Shown: positions 13,800 to 26,269 of the stretch, piece by piece | Layout of the letters: each line of letters starts with the position of its first letter | Position numbering within the stretch: the stretch's first letter is position 1 | Source: Kappaphycus alvarezii | Taxonomy: Eukaryota; Rhodophyta; Florideophyceae; Gigartinales; Solieriaceae | Reading direction: 5' to 3' | Assembly (NCBI GenBank): GCA_002205965.3 | Contig: NADL03000534.1 | Coordinates: 992,001-1,056,000, forward strand | Length of the DNA stretch: 64,000 nucleotides | Translations under genes and position numbers: made by a program | Notes under the pieces: generated by a model | The model's database searches: none | Seen by the model: only the letters and a program-made list of their open reading frames with translations | Told to the model about the DNA's origin: nothing

Positions 13800-14510
13800 G
13801 CAGCTAATTTCTGGAATCGAAAAGTCGCGTGTTTGACATGGGACATGGTCCTCTTGGCGGGCGTTTTGGGGCTCCAAATTTGTTAGTAGTTCGATTAAGG
13901 GTTCCAACACGGCGCCATGTTTTCAAACCGATGTCGTCATACAACAGGAAAAGATTCCTTGCAGTTAATATGCAAGCCGTTCGCGATAGAAAATACCACT
14001 TTATTTACGCGTCCTTTGTTGCCCAAGGCGCGCCGCATGACATGTCAGCACTGAGAAAGAGGTCTCTATATGAGATACTGACAAAATAACTTCCCACTCT
14101 GCGGGTGTGTTCCTGGATTGAGGCTGATGAGGCGTATATATGCAGCAATATTGTTCTATTTTCATGGCTTGTTCCTTTAATGTTTCAAAAGCTTGTTTCA
14201 ACTACTGGATTTCTTCAGCTAGCATACACAACGAATCAATGTTCGGTATATTTTTGGTTGCTGGGGGTAATCTGGAAAACACTTCGTACTAGAATAAACC
14301 ACGTGAAAAGGGTATTTTCTGTCTGCGCAAAGCTGCATAACTATGTTATTGATTATAAACTGTCACAAAGCAGAGTTCCGGAAAGCATCCTACCACCACT
14401 AAATATTGATGTAATGTACCATTACTGTGAGCCAGATATGAACCTCTACTTACAGGAAGAATGCGATACTGACAAAGTAGCCCATGCGCGAAGGCGAGGT
14501 TTAGAGTAAT
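13800..14510 (+). mobile_element. PIF/Harbinger-type transposon relic, second lineage
   Basis: A forward frame at about 13,905-14,086 reads as the central part of a Harbinger transposase: RRHVFKPMSSYNRKRFLAV, then NMQAVRDRKYHFIYASFVA and GAPHDMSALRKRSLYEIL, matching the family's NxQAVCD ... GSxHD region. The C-terminal helical region follows at about 14,250-14,400 (GVIWKTLRTRINHVKRVFSV, then CAKLHNYVIDYKL, the family's CxxLHNFxID element). The stretch between them is in a different frame and carries stops, so the copy is dead. The sequence differs clearly from the relic at 10,720, so these are separate lineages. It ends about 40 bp before the left LTR of the next element. Confidence 0.7.
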
Positions 14511-14551
14511 CACAGTTAAGGCCTTTATTTACGAAAACATTTGAGTATCCC

Positions 14552-14843
14552 TGTCAATTGTACTGTAATGCCGCATTACACACCAATTTTTTCGGACACA
14601 GTGTTGCAAGCCTTTGCATTTTTATGTATCTGCGATCTCAGCTTCTCCGTTGCCTCGATCATGATCATCGAGAAGTTTCGCTCCGTCTGATTCCGCAGAA
14701 TCCGTAGTCCCGCCCACGCCACAACGTCGGCCCTTCTCTTCTATTAAATTTTATTTTCCCTACTCCTCCGCGTACGCTATTGGCTATTAAGGCTGATTGC
14801 AGAGCTTTACAATAGCTGCTCAAAGAAGGCGGATGACAGGACA
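14552..14843 (+). repeat. Left LTR of the Copia-like fossil
   Basis: It starts TGTCAATTGTACTGTAATG and matches 20,045-20,336 over its length, with scattered substitutions. Shared blocks include GAGAAGTTTCGCTCCGTC and CGTACGCTATTGGCTATTAA. The right edge is uncertain by about 10 bp. I saw no matching target-site duplication. Confidence 0.85.
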
Positions 14844-17800
14844 ATCTGGATTCGTTTTTCGCTTTCATTGGGCTTATCACTGTGTACTCTTTCTTTCGCT
14901 TCTACTGCTGATCTTTTAATACCATTCTTTCACAAGCATTGAACACTGAAAGATGCCTCCTCTTTACCGTAATAATTTCAAGTAGAAGAGTAACCAAATT
15001 CTTCGGATGATTTCCACATCCTCCTTGACAACTTTTTTCCCAGGAAAAATCTTGAACGCAGCCAAGGCCACTTTGGTATTCTTCAAGATTCCTGATCCTC
15101 AAACTTTAATAGCCTCCGACTCCTCCTTTGTACTCTCGGATCGTAACGATGTTGCTGAATTTATGGTTGATCTTCTACCTGTCCCTCAGATTATCTTCGG
15201 AGAGTAGTACTTCTCTATGCTGCTATTTCCGATCAAAATTCTCTTCAAGGTTGCTGAATTGTACGAATCTGAGCAGATTCCTGTTCATTTCTCCCCTAAT
15301 CTCAGAATTTAAGATACAGATAAGAATGAAGTATCAATTCCTACCAGCATAAAGCTTTTTCGCTTAATGAATTGCACACAAGAATTTACGCAGGCAGTCG
15401 TCTGAAAATTCAAAGATTCCCGTGAATTGGGCAGCCGTTTTCTGCTTGCTCCAGGTGGATCAAGTAACAATCAAGGTGGCCACAATGGTCAAAACTTAGA
15501 GCAGATTCCCAATGTCCCTGGTAATGTGTCTGCAGGAACAACGGCAGTTCCCCGTCGCTTCTTTGGTTTTCCCCCTCTCAGTGGTGCAGCCGCATTTCAT
15601 GCCGGGCCTATGAGATATCAAGTGGACAATCGCGCAACCGAACAAGACATGCAAGGCAGAGATTCCTATCCGAGTCAATTTGTCAGTAATGGCAATAATC
15701 TGCCTATCAGAAATGGTCCAGATGATTCACGTAAAGTTAATTACGTACAATATATGTTTAAGGAGGCCAAATTCACAGGAGATATTTCGCAAGACATCAA
15801 CGGGACTCTTCAGATGTAGTGAATTCGCGCAAGACAGTACAAATTATCTACATCCCAGAAGGCTGAATTCTTATTGCACATTCTTGACGGTGCAGCTAGG
15901 CGTTTCTTCTTAGAAAACTGCAATGGAAATGAATTACGGAGAAATTGTTCGAGTGATGACTTCTGAGTACCTCAGCGATGCCAAGCATATTCAAGTGAAG
16001 GGATCCCTTGAGACTCTTCGCCTCAAGTCTTTTATGCATGCTAAGGGGATAAGGAATGTCTCAGAAGGACTGACTAAGTTAGTGGAAAATATCAACGAAC
16101 TGACTTCTCAGTGCCCCCTGGATTTCCGCACGGATTACCATAAGACTGATTTATTACGAAGGCCAGTTACTGAGTACAAGGAGAGGTCGAAAATCCCCAT
16201 TCAGAGTATAACATCGCAAGACTACTCATTCGACAAATTCGTGACGACATTGCAAGAATCCATCCAGAACTTGCGCCAGCTGACCCAACTCGCAGGCGAC
16301 AATCGTGGGTTTGTAGGACGTGGGGACATGTATGATGCGATATGATCGCAATCCTCGCTACAATCGTCGAAATTATCGTAATGCAACTACAAGGAAGGGT
16401 CCTGAGAGCCGTTCGGACAGAGCTTCTTCCAAAGAATTCGGGAAGGCCCGACACCGCAACAAGTGTGTTAGGTGTGGGGAGTCGTGGAACCCCAAACATC
16501 GCTGCTCCCAGGAGGCAATGACTATTCATACTCGCCGTCGTGTAGAACGTGGGGAATCATCTGTTCATATTCTTCCCTACATTGTTAAGGAGCATGAAGA
16601 TGGTGATAGGAATGATAGCTCTAACTCCAATCACGTGAGAACGATGAGGAGCACACAGAATTGGAGGAGTTTGATGCTCATTTCGCCGAAATAGATACCT
16701 AGGATGCGGAAGCTATCGAGTCCGCCGACAGATCCATTTACGTCACGCAGCTTTCATCAAATATTTCCCATTTGAATGGGGCAAAAAATGGTGATCCCGC
16801 TAGAGATTTTTGTCTCGGCGGCGGGGCGTTGCAGTAAAAATTCAAGACCGTTTTCGCGCTTGCGTCGCCGGAACAAGGACATGAGTGGCACTCGATTTGA
16901 GAAATGGAGAGATATATGGATTGCTGGCGTGTTCTATGGTAGTCTGAAGTCCTAAATTCATTACAGACGCCCTCTAGGTAGCTATGCGACACAGGAGCAC
17001 CATCTTCTGTAGTCGGTAGAAATGAAGTGAATAGAATATGCAACGATCTTGGAATACGCCATAAGAGGATAAGCATACGATAATTATACCTTCAAGGAAC
17101 AGATTACGCTTCGCTGATGCTACGTATGAGTCGCTAGGCCGAATTGATTTTCCCATTGACGTACCTCTTGGCGTTCCCAAATTCACGTTCATGTTGGACA
17201 TCGTCAATGCAGATATACTGGCATTGCTTGGATTGAACGCCATGGAAATCCAGTCAGACAATCCATGCACTTTCTCTAACAGACTTTTGAAAAGGATTCC
17301 ACACGTCTCCAAGGACGGTAACGCAGTCTACCTTGATTAATGATCCATTTCTATGATAATATCCCGTAGCTCTCACCTCTATGTGCAGATCAGAGTCTCC
17401 AATGATGTGTATTTCTCGTAGGCGGGGTTGTCGAAATTGCACCGGCAATTCTTCCATCCGACAGCACAGAAGTTATACGATCTGATCAAGAGAACTCGCC
17501 GAGAGGAAGCTACTTCAGAAACGCTGAACACGTTCCAGGAGCTTTCAAAGCGATTTGATCCTTGCCGACGGACTCTGCATGCTTTGATAAGGTTTCGGAT
17601 TACTCTAGGAGCTGAGAATGTTAAGTTTAATGAGTGCGTCATAATTGACATCATGTAGATCGACAACGAGCCAGGTCTCCATATTGTCGATGAAGGAACA
17701 AGGTTCAGTGCAGCGTGTTTTCCCCAAGCGTATCCGCTGAAGGCATTTGGACTATCATTATTGAATGCTGGGCCTCTGTATGTACAGGGCTCCCAAATAA

Positions 17801-19112
17801 CATATTGACAGATCAAGGTTCCCAGTTCGGCGACAAATTCTTGCACTTGGCATGCATCTCTGACGTGGCTGTTGTTCAGACCAGAGTAGAAGCCCACTCA
17901 AGCCTTGGCTTGGGTGAAAGATATCACGAACCGCTCCTAACTACTCTCCGTAAGATCAACGCTTCTCATTCAGATGCCGATAAGAGACTTGCCCTTGCCT
18001 GTGCCGTAAAAGCCATGAATGATACTCTTGGACCATAACAAAGCCATCACGTATGCCACTGACCATAGAGTCAAACTTAGGATGCGTAAGGTTGATCCAA
18101 CATCGTTGCAGATCATTGCTTTTTCCGATTCTTCCTTTGCAAACAACGCCGAATTATCATCACAGCTAGGTTTCATTGTTTTCCTTGCGGACGGGAGCGC
18201 AAATTTTGCACCCATTTCTTTCAAGTCGTACAAGTCGAGGCGAGTGACAATATCCGCAATTTCGGCCGAAGTCATCGCATTTAGTGGTATGTTTGATGTG
18301 GCTATTTCCCTGTCCAAGTAACTCGAATTGTTATTGGGGAGTTACATCCCAGTTCAACTAATTACAGACAGCAAAAGTCTGTTCGACGTAATATCTAAGG
18401 GTTACCGCACTTCTGAAAAGCGCGCAACGCTAGACATCGCCGCTGAGAGGGAAGGTTTCCGCGACAAAGAGATTTCGGACATCGGTTTTGTTCGAAGTCA
18501 TAACAACGTTGCCGATGGATTGAGGAAGGTGATGTCTCAAGCCGCGCTGAGGAATGCCATTGAAACCGGGGAGACACACATTGTACCAGAGCAATGGATA
18601 GTCAGATCGAAAAATGTAACCTCATCTGTACCTTACTTTATATCTTATTTGCTCTATCATCTCCCTAACCTCTGCCAACTCGAGATTAGCCAGTTTCTGC
18701 CCACCACACATCTGTAAGCTATCCGAGTACAAGCGGATAGCGAAGGTTTTCGCCGGGTCTAAAGTTATTCCCTTGTTCGCGTTAAAAAGGACGCAATGGT
18801 CGACACGGCGACCAGAATTCCGAACAAGCCTTACCAACCATACACCATGGTCCAGATCACTGACCATTTTAAAAGCATAACTCATCATGTTCTTGTGGAG
18901 CTCCCTCCGGAAACTGGTTTGCGCAACGCCAACTTCAATCCGAAGCTTTGAACCATATCCCCTACTTGTCCAAGGTTGAGAGGTTTTGCACTTGATTTGA
19001 GTAATCTTTGTTTTGCCACCTCAACCTCCGATGTACCTCGGAAGTATTAAACCCCATTCAAAATTGAAGACGGGATACAGTCCATTTTCCCCGATAATTG
19101 GATAAGGTCTTT

Positions 19113-20020
19113 TTAATTCCTGACACTGTACCGCACGAGATCTGGATTGCGATCACGACCCCTGGGACCTCCCCCTGCGATCACTGCGACCCCAGGGTGC
19201 TGTTTGCTTAACTGCAAAATGTTTTCCAATGCATATTTCTTCGCATCATGTTCTAGGACGCCTGGTCTCAATGTCCTCCCGTACGCAAGCCGACACTCAG
19301 TTGGTGCCTCATGTATGGACCTGTCAATTACCTTGACCGGAAATGCTACAGGCCTTGTGCCACATTCCGGTGCTGTCGAGGACTTGTGCGAAATTTCAAA
19401 GTAGCTCACGGCATCATTGACAGAGGTTTGACAGCCATACCATACTCCTCTGTGAAGGGCCTGGGTGCCGATTTTGGTATCATAGCAAGAACAACGCCGT
19501 CGATCTCATACTGAGTGCGGTCTATTGCGATCACTATATGTTCTATTTGGCGGTCCCCGTCGTCGGTCGCTTCCACAGTGGCGCATCCCGAACCGTTTTG
19601 CTGTGTGATTTTGTCACTACGTGGTACATGTTCCACATCATTACCATTATCTGAGTCAAGCTGCTGGGTATACTCACTCCTCTCTTCGTTGGGTGCGTTT
19701 AGCATCGCAATGGGTCGATGCGATGCCGTCGTAGGTACGAGAGGCAACATCGTGTCAGTTATCAACGCGAATCGGGATCGCTTACGAGTTCGTTCCATGC
19801 TTGGGTCTGGCAGAACGCGCCTTGGCTCAGAACCTCCCGTCGATATATGCGCAGCGCGCCCATTCATGGCACGCACAATAACAATAGGTAAGAAGTACAA
19901 AGAAGGGTCAGTAAGATCAAGCAGACATCCCCCAGAAGATAAGCCGTCGATCTTGGGGGGAGGGGAAGGTGAAATCGTGCCACTCAAAATATGCAGTGCT
20001 ACATATACAGTGCCGTGCAA
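19113..20020 (-). other. Reverse-transcriptase-like part on the opposite strand of the fossil
   Basis: Two minus-strand frames inside the LTR fossil, between its RNase H part and its right LTR. The longer (204 codons, 19,406-20,020) reads like the linker between integrase and reverse transcriptase in this type of element: basic RTRKRSRFALIT, an acidic stretch, then YEIDGVVLAMIPKSAPR. The other (19,113-19,409) reads like the start of a Copia-type reverse transcriptase (LEHDAKKYALENILQLSKQ). The rest of the fossil reads on the plus strand, so this part is either inverted or belongs to a second copy. It is broken, and the assignment is by eye. Confidence 0.45.
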
Positions 20021-20044
20021 AGGCTGTGCTCGGGATTAGGGGAG

Positions 20045-20336
20045 TGTCAATTGTACTGTAATGCAGCATTGCAAACCACGTTTTTCGGACGCAGTGTTGC
20101 ACGCCATTGCATGTTTACGTATCTGCGATCTCGGCTTCTCCGATTCCTCTATCATGATCATCGAGAAGTTTCGCTCCGTCTGATTCCGCAGAATCCGTAG
20201 TCCCACCCTCGCCACAACGTCAGCCCTTCTCGTCTATTAAATTTTATTTTCCTTACTCCGCTGCGTACGCTATTGGCTATTAAGGCTGATTGTAAAACTT
20301 TACAATAGCTGCTCAACGAGGGCGGATAGCTCCACA
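20045..20336 (+). repeat. Right LTR of the Copia-like fossil
   Basis: The partner of 14,552-14,843, with the same length and start and scattered substitutions. The purine-rich GGGATTAGGGGAG lies directly to its left and would be the polypurine tract. Confidence 0.85.
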
Positions 20337-21633
20337 ATTCTGGGCTACGTCGTCCTAATTAATTCTTTTGAACGGAATCATGCAAAGCATAAGAGAGTCT
20401 TTGTTCCTCGTAATCATCAATTTTAATCTAATTCTCGTTACCCGGATAGATATTATCGACTGCGGACATGTTATTTTCGATACATATCTTGACCCAGTCA
20501 ATTATTTTGCGTAGAATATTGTGGTAGCCGGGCTGGTCGAATTCTGAAACCAATGTAGTATCACTGATTAATTTTTGTTCCAATTCCATCAACCTAGCGA
20601 GACTCGCCAAAGAATTGTCACTCATAGGGAAATGATCAAATTGTTTTGAGTTCCTAGGATCAAGTTTTTCCCCTTTATTGAGGTTAAAAGGAACCAGTTA
20701 TTGCGAAATATTCCGCAAGTTCTTTTGAAAATTCAGATATATTCTTGCGACTACTTCTCTTTCTCATTATTTTTCGAGAAGAATCATCAGAATCACTAAT
20801 TTTCTGAAATTTCTGACTTGGAACTCCTACATGTAGACGGAAAGACTCCGGAAATAGATGAATCACTATGTCCAGAGAAGTCAGTCAATAAAATACAAAA
20901 TGAATGCTACAAATTGTATCATCACCATCGAAAAACCTAGGGAAGAAATCACTAGTGTTCTGTCCAGATTTTGCAAAATCCCTGTATGCAGTAGTGTATT
21001 TTGTTCAGAGCCGATTCCATCATTACTTCCCCATATTTGAGGGTCGATAAGTTGAATGAATATTTGCATCACACACAAAATATATCATCTGTAACTCCAT
21101 TTTTTTGAGTCGGAGGCATCAAATGTGACATCAAGGGTATCAAATTGATCACAAAAGGCATTGTACTAGGGATCACACTTTTCCCGGTCGATCACGAATC
21201 GGTGATCAAACTTTTTGTAAATCTTTGTGACTATACTGCTGTTTCTTAGGTCTGTAATAATGTGACCGAGACGTGGACTCTCATATTTTGTCCAATTTGA
21301 TGCTTTTATCTTTCTATGGATTGAATCATAGGCAGCATCCTTAAGGAGCGGGCAAGCAAGCTGCTGTATTTAATCGGATACCTTCAGCCCGTAATCATTT
21401 AGGCTCTTGAATAGTTCTGCTTCGATCTCGAACTAAATACTTTGATATGACTACATGCCGCTTCCAGTATCTTCTAAGTCTTCCTTTTTATTACATTATA
21501 AACATTTACTGCTTCCTGCTGCTGCTGTTTTGCCCTTTTATTGAAAAGATCTAGGTGAGCGGATGGGACGACATCTGATTCATCTTCTAGGTACCCTCTT
21601 TTTCCGGTTGCACTAGTCGGAGATTTGGGTAGA
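20337..21633. other. AT-rich spacer with short unassigned ORFs
   Basis: Minus-strand frames at 20,428-20,625 (acidic, helical: SLASLARLMELEQKLISD) and 20,684-20,866 (SDSDDSSRKIMRKRSSRKN) look protein-like and might be pieces of one decayed ORF, but I recognise no family. Nothing else can be supported before the Copia array. Confidence 0.3.
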
Positions 21634-21638
21634 TGTGG
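21634..21638. repeat. Left target-site duplication of the Copia array (TGTGG)
   Basis: TGTGG directly abuts the left LTR end (CGTTAG) and recurs directly after the right LTR end (CAACG) at 36,096-36,100. Five base pairs is the usual Copia duplication length. Confidence 0.8.
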
Positions 21639-22201
21639 CGTTAGAGAAGGGCCAAAGACTTTCTATAGAGAAGAGCTTAGGAAAGAAAAAGAAAACAATT
21701 GAGTTGATCCTTTTTATTTTCATTCTTGTTGTGTGTCCTCCACTTTACCACAAGAAGCTACATACTTATACAACTCTCGTCCATGTAAACCTGCAGAAAC
21801 CGCGAAACACATATGACTAACTATTTCCAGGGGCATTATCTACAGAATAAAGTGAGATATAGTATTATAAACGCAAATACACACATACATAAGTCCCAGT
21901 GACGAAAAAGAATCACAACGAACAAGTGCCAGAACGAGATTGCGTACTCGTCCCTTGATAATGTGCTCTTGAACTAAACCATGGTGATGCATGATGATAC
22001 TGCATCCGAACATCAGACATCAATAGAATCAATATAGCGAATAAGCAATAGTAGCACGAATAAACGAAATCAAGACAAACCCAAATGAGAAAGCAGTACA
22101 CGTCCTAGATCAACAAGGAAGTTCTAGAACGAACTTAACATTCTCGAATAATTCTGAGAACCAAGAATACTCCCTAAGACATAACCCTTATGTCTTCAAC
22201 G
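21639..22201 (-). repeat. LTR A (outer 3' LTR of the array)
   Basis: 563 bp. It is the only LTR of the four not followed on its left by an internal region. It matches the other three nearly perfectly except in its outermost 25 bp, where about four substitutions cluster. The plus-strand termini read CGTTAG ... CAACG, so the ends form a short CGTT/AACG inverted repeat rather than the usual TG/CA. Confidence 0.88.
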
Positions 22202-25200
22202 TGCCTTCTTATTCTTGGTTAGAGGAATGAAATGACTGAAGACCAAGTGATGTTGAGTGTCACTGATGAAGTTGACGCTGTAAGGTTTGGTCAACAAATC
22301 GGCAACCATCTCGGACGTAGGGCAGAATCTGATAGCAACTGTACCTGATCGAATGAGATCCTTGACATAATTCCGACGAATTGAAACGTGTTTTTCGTTT
22401 CGAACCCCTTCTGCTTACCACTTCAAGGCACCCTGATTATCTTGATGTAATACAGTTGGGTCCTTCAGTTCAAAGTTGAGCTCAGATAGAAGCTGTCGTA
22501 TCCAAACAAGTTCTTTGCAAGCATCACAAGCCGATATAAACTCTGCTTCAGTACTCGAAAGAGCAATCAAATGTTGTTTAGCAGTGCGCCAAGTGATGGT
22601 TGTAGAACCGAGCTGAACCAAAAAGCCAGAAGTTGATTTTCTGTCAGAAGAGTCACCAGCTTAGTCCGCGTCCGCATAGGCTATGAGCCTCCCAACCTTG
22701 TCATCGATTGACAGAGAAAGGTCCTGTGTACCACGTAGGTAGCGATAGACTCGCTTGACTGCTACCATGTGCTCCTCGTTTGGGTCAGAAACATGATGGG
22801 CGAGTATCGAAACCGATGCACAAATGTCTGGTCTGGTTCTAGTTGAAAGATAGAGTAGGGCACCGATCATTTCACGGTATAGCGTATGATCGCAGCTTAC
22901 CGAGTTGTCTCGTACAACAAGCTTTGTACACATGGGAGTCTTAACTGGCTTACAGTCCTTGAGTCCAAACCTTCGAAGTATCTTTTCCACATAACGTGAC
23001 TGCGAAAGGTAAGCGCCGGTTTCGTGTCGTATGAAGGAAATACCAAGGAAGTGATTTAGGTTACCAAAGTCCTTCACGTCAAGGTGTGACTGTATTAACC
23101 TAACTGCGTCCTGTGCTTTGTCTTCGGAAGAACTGATGACTATGATGTCATCGACATATAGCAAAAGCCAAGTACTTTCATGAACAAATATGCACTTGTC
23201 AGCTCTGAGCGGTGTGAAGCCAATTTCGTGCATCACTTGCAACCAGCGTTCATGCCATAGCTTCGCGGATTGTTTCAGACCATAAAGACCTCTTTGTAGC
23301 TTAAGAAACTCCTCAGCACTACAAAGTGTAATGCTCATTGCCTCAAAACCTGGCGGGGGAGTGACATAAACGACGGAGCCAATTATGCCATTGAGAAATG
23401 CTGTGCGTACATCAAGCTGTCTGATGATCATGCCTCTCTGTACTGCAACTGTCAAAGCAATTCTCACTGAAGAGAAGTCAACGACTGGGGAGTAGACATC
23501 ATGGACAGGGCCCTGCATAAATCCGCGAGCGACAAAACGTGCCTTATACCTATCGACAGAGCCGTCCTCTCTTAGTTTCCGTACGAATGTGAACCTAGTC
23601 TGAAGTGGCTTACAGTCCTTTGGCTTGTTGACAGGGACCCAAGTCTGATGCTTGTTTAGTGAATCAAGTTCGGAACGTATTGCCTCGCGCCAGTACTTTA
23701 CATCAGGAGACGACAATTCCTCTGCAACATTGTTTGGTTCAATATCAATGAGGGCAACATTAGCCATGTTTGGGGAGTAAAACTCTGTCGCTTGCCTGTT
23801 TCGACGTGGATACCGCTGATTACTGTCACCGTTTTGTTCCGCTCCTGATGCATCCTCGTCTGCTGTGCCTCCATTGTTTCCCTCCAAGTCACCGCTACCT
23901 GGTCCATCTTCTTCCGGTCCGCTTCCATCCTCAGCTTCGGTTTGATCTCCGTCAGCAGGTGGTGGCGGTATATACGTCAAAGCGTCCAGGTCTATGCTAA
24001 AGTCAGAGTCATTTTCTTGATTATCAACATCGATAACCTCTGGCACCTCCTCTGGTTCTGTTCCTTGCTGTTGTTGCTGTTCGAGTTCATTTGCTCTTAG
24101 TGTATCAACGCGGGTAAGAGGAACCTCAGAGTCTTCAGGCAAGTTATCGGGAACCGGTTCGACTAGATCTGGGTGGTGCGCAAACCATGTCCTCCTTGGA
24201 AACTGGTCTTCGTGAAATATCACGTGACGAGCCACAACAACAGAGTGCCTACTGTGTATCCAAACCTTTTACTGCGAGTTTTCATTACAGTAGAGTAATA
24301 ACCCCTTCTCAGCCTTAGCGTCCAGATTCCTCCGTTTCTGCTTAGGAATAAAGACCCAGCAAAGGCATCCAAACACCTTAATGTGGTCGACGCGAGGTTT
24401 AAAACCTCTAGCAAGTTCATATGGAGTCTTTGTGGCATTCCTTGGAGCGAACAGACGGTTGCGTACATGAGCGACGAATGTTACTGCCTCTGCCCAATAT
24501 TGCTTTGGTATATTTGCATGGATAAGCATGGAACGTGCTGATTCTAGAATAGTTCTATTCATACGTTCTGCAACCCCGTTCTGATTGGGAGAGTATGGTG
24601 GAGATATGCTGAATTCAATACCTCGACTCTCAAGAAATCCACGCAGTCTTAAAAACTCGCCTCCTCCATCAGAGTGTATCCGCTTGATTGAACATGAGAA
24701 CTTCCGCTCAAACCATAGGTAGAATCTACGAAATGACTGGAACACATCAGACTTTCTTGCAACTACTGCAACATATAAGAAATTAGAATATTCGTCAATG
24801 TATGTTACAAAGTACTTGTTTCCGCCGATTGACTCTCTTGACATAGGTCCGCATACGTCAGAGTGGATGACTTCACCAACACTTGATGCTCTAGTACTCC
24901 TTGCCTTAGAGATTACTCGAGACATCTTACCAGCAGTGCAGCCTGGGCATCCGCTATTATCCAACAAACGATCATTCAACTGTAATCCAGTCACAGTATC
25001 ATGCCGCATTAGCCTTCGAATATCGCTGCTGTTGGCATGTCCAAGTCTCTCATGCCAACGTTGTACTGGATCAACACTCGTAGCAGCGTTAGCGAAATTA
25101 ATTTTCTCTGCTTTCTCACCACCAATCCAATACAGCTCATCATTCTTAATACCCTGAAAAACCAGCAAACCATCCTTCCTACCTGAACATCCTCTTTTTC

Positions 25201-26269
25201 CAAAGTGTAAATCATATCCTTCGTTGGACAACTTGGAGATTGACATAAGGTTAAAGTGTAGATCAGGAATAAGTAAGACATCTCGTAATGTTAGCAATCT
25301 TTCAGCAATTTCGACTTGACCAAATCTGTTGGAGTTAACCCTAACATTTAGAAGAAAATCACCCTTGACTTCGGCTGTGATTATCGAACCGTCTCCCAGA
25401 CGGACATCTTGGGGAGGAATACGATGTAGGTTGGACATTATTGTCTCATCCTTACACATGTGCTCGCTAGCACCGGAGTCCACAATGAACACAACAAGGT
25501 CCCTTTCAACCGAAAACGGCGTTTCAGTATTTGCCATAAGTAGTCTTGATTGACTTGATAAGGCCTGATATGCAGAGTCAAAACTCCGGTCTGTCTCAAT
25601 CTAGATCCATCTTTGATACCGTTCTGACAATTTCTCGAAATGTGACCGATCCTACCGCACCTGTAACATCGACGACGTTCCTGACTTTGCTGATAGCCAC
25701 CTTTTCCTCCTAGACCTCTCACCATGGTACTCCTTCCAGTGGGACGTGAAAAAAGGGCATCACTGAACGGGTTTGATCTTCACTCACAGCAGAATCCATT
25801 CCGGCCAATCGATTGAACACTTCTTCAAAATTGCCGATGTAGTCGGACATTATCTGGCCATTATAGGATAGCTGAGACAAGCGGGTCTGTAACTGTAGCT
25901 TCGTTACAACGTTAGTTACAGAATACCTTTCCTGCAGCTTCTTCCACATGATGAAAGGGTTCTCAACATAAGCCATACACATTCTTAAAGGCTTATCACC
26001 TAGCCCTTGGATTAAAACTGCCCGGGCCTGGTCCACGAGCTTCTGTTCCTCACTTGACAAAGGGTTCTCTTCTGTAGCTTCGTCCACGACATTGCTGGTT
26101 ACGACCTTCAACGCCTCCTTAGCAGCCAGTGCCACCACAGTTCTCGTTTTCCAAATCTGAAAGTCCTCTCCCGGCTTGCCTAGAAACTTGTATATCTTTC
26201 TTGAATCCTCCATGCTGATTAGAGCTGTGATCAATTATAATCTAGAGGCTACAAGCTGGGCCCATAAAC
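22202..26269 (-). mobile_element. Copia internal region, copy 1
   Basis: Parts, reading right to left: gag (from about 26,234, EDSRKIYKFLGKPGEDFQIW) with a CCHC knuckle (CYRCGRIGHISRNC, about 25,650), protease (FIVDSGASEHMCK, about 25,480), pre-integrase zinc segment (HERLGHANSSDIRRL), integrase core (HSDVCGP, IHSDGGGEF and NGVAERMNRT, about 24,880-24,560), Pro/Asp/Glu-rich linker, reverse transcriptase (YVDDIIV near 23,155), and RNase H (SSTEAEFISACDA, HQDNQGA, about 22,660-22,420). This is the least interrupted of the three copies, but it still has breaks. Confidence 0.92.

Larger units (their letters stand above)
14552..20336 (+). mobile_element. LTR retroelement fossil with both LTRs, Copia-like
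   Basis: A broken LTR retrotransposon, forward orientation, about 5.8 kb, flanked by two similar 292-bp LTRs. Internal parts in order: gag-like (about 15,000-16,690) with a CCHC-type knuckle (CVRCGESWNPKHRC near 16,455), a protease-like region (about 16,970-17,330), a His/Cys pre-integrase segment (FFHPTAQKLYDLI near 17,450), an integrase core (about 17,640-18,020), and an RNase H of Ty1/Copia type (IIAFSDSSFANNAELSSQ near 18,115, through about 18,600). A purine-rich tract precedes the right LTR (about 20,028-20,044). It carries many breaks. The two LTRs differ at roughly a tenth of positions by eye, so the insertion is old. It is the same family as the fossil at 600-3,600. Confidence 0.82.

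Noticed and set aside
19515-20039. Plus-strand 174-codon frame in the LTR fossil
   Set aside because: The overlapping minus-strand frame reads better as linker and reverse transcriptase, so the plus frame is likely its shadow.
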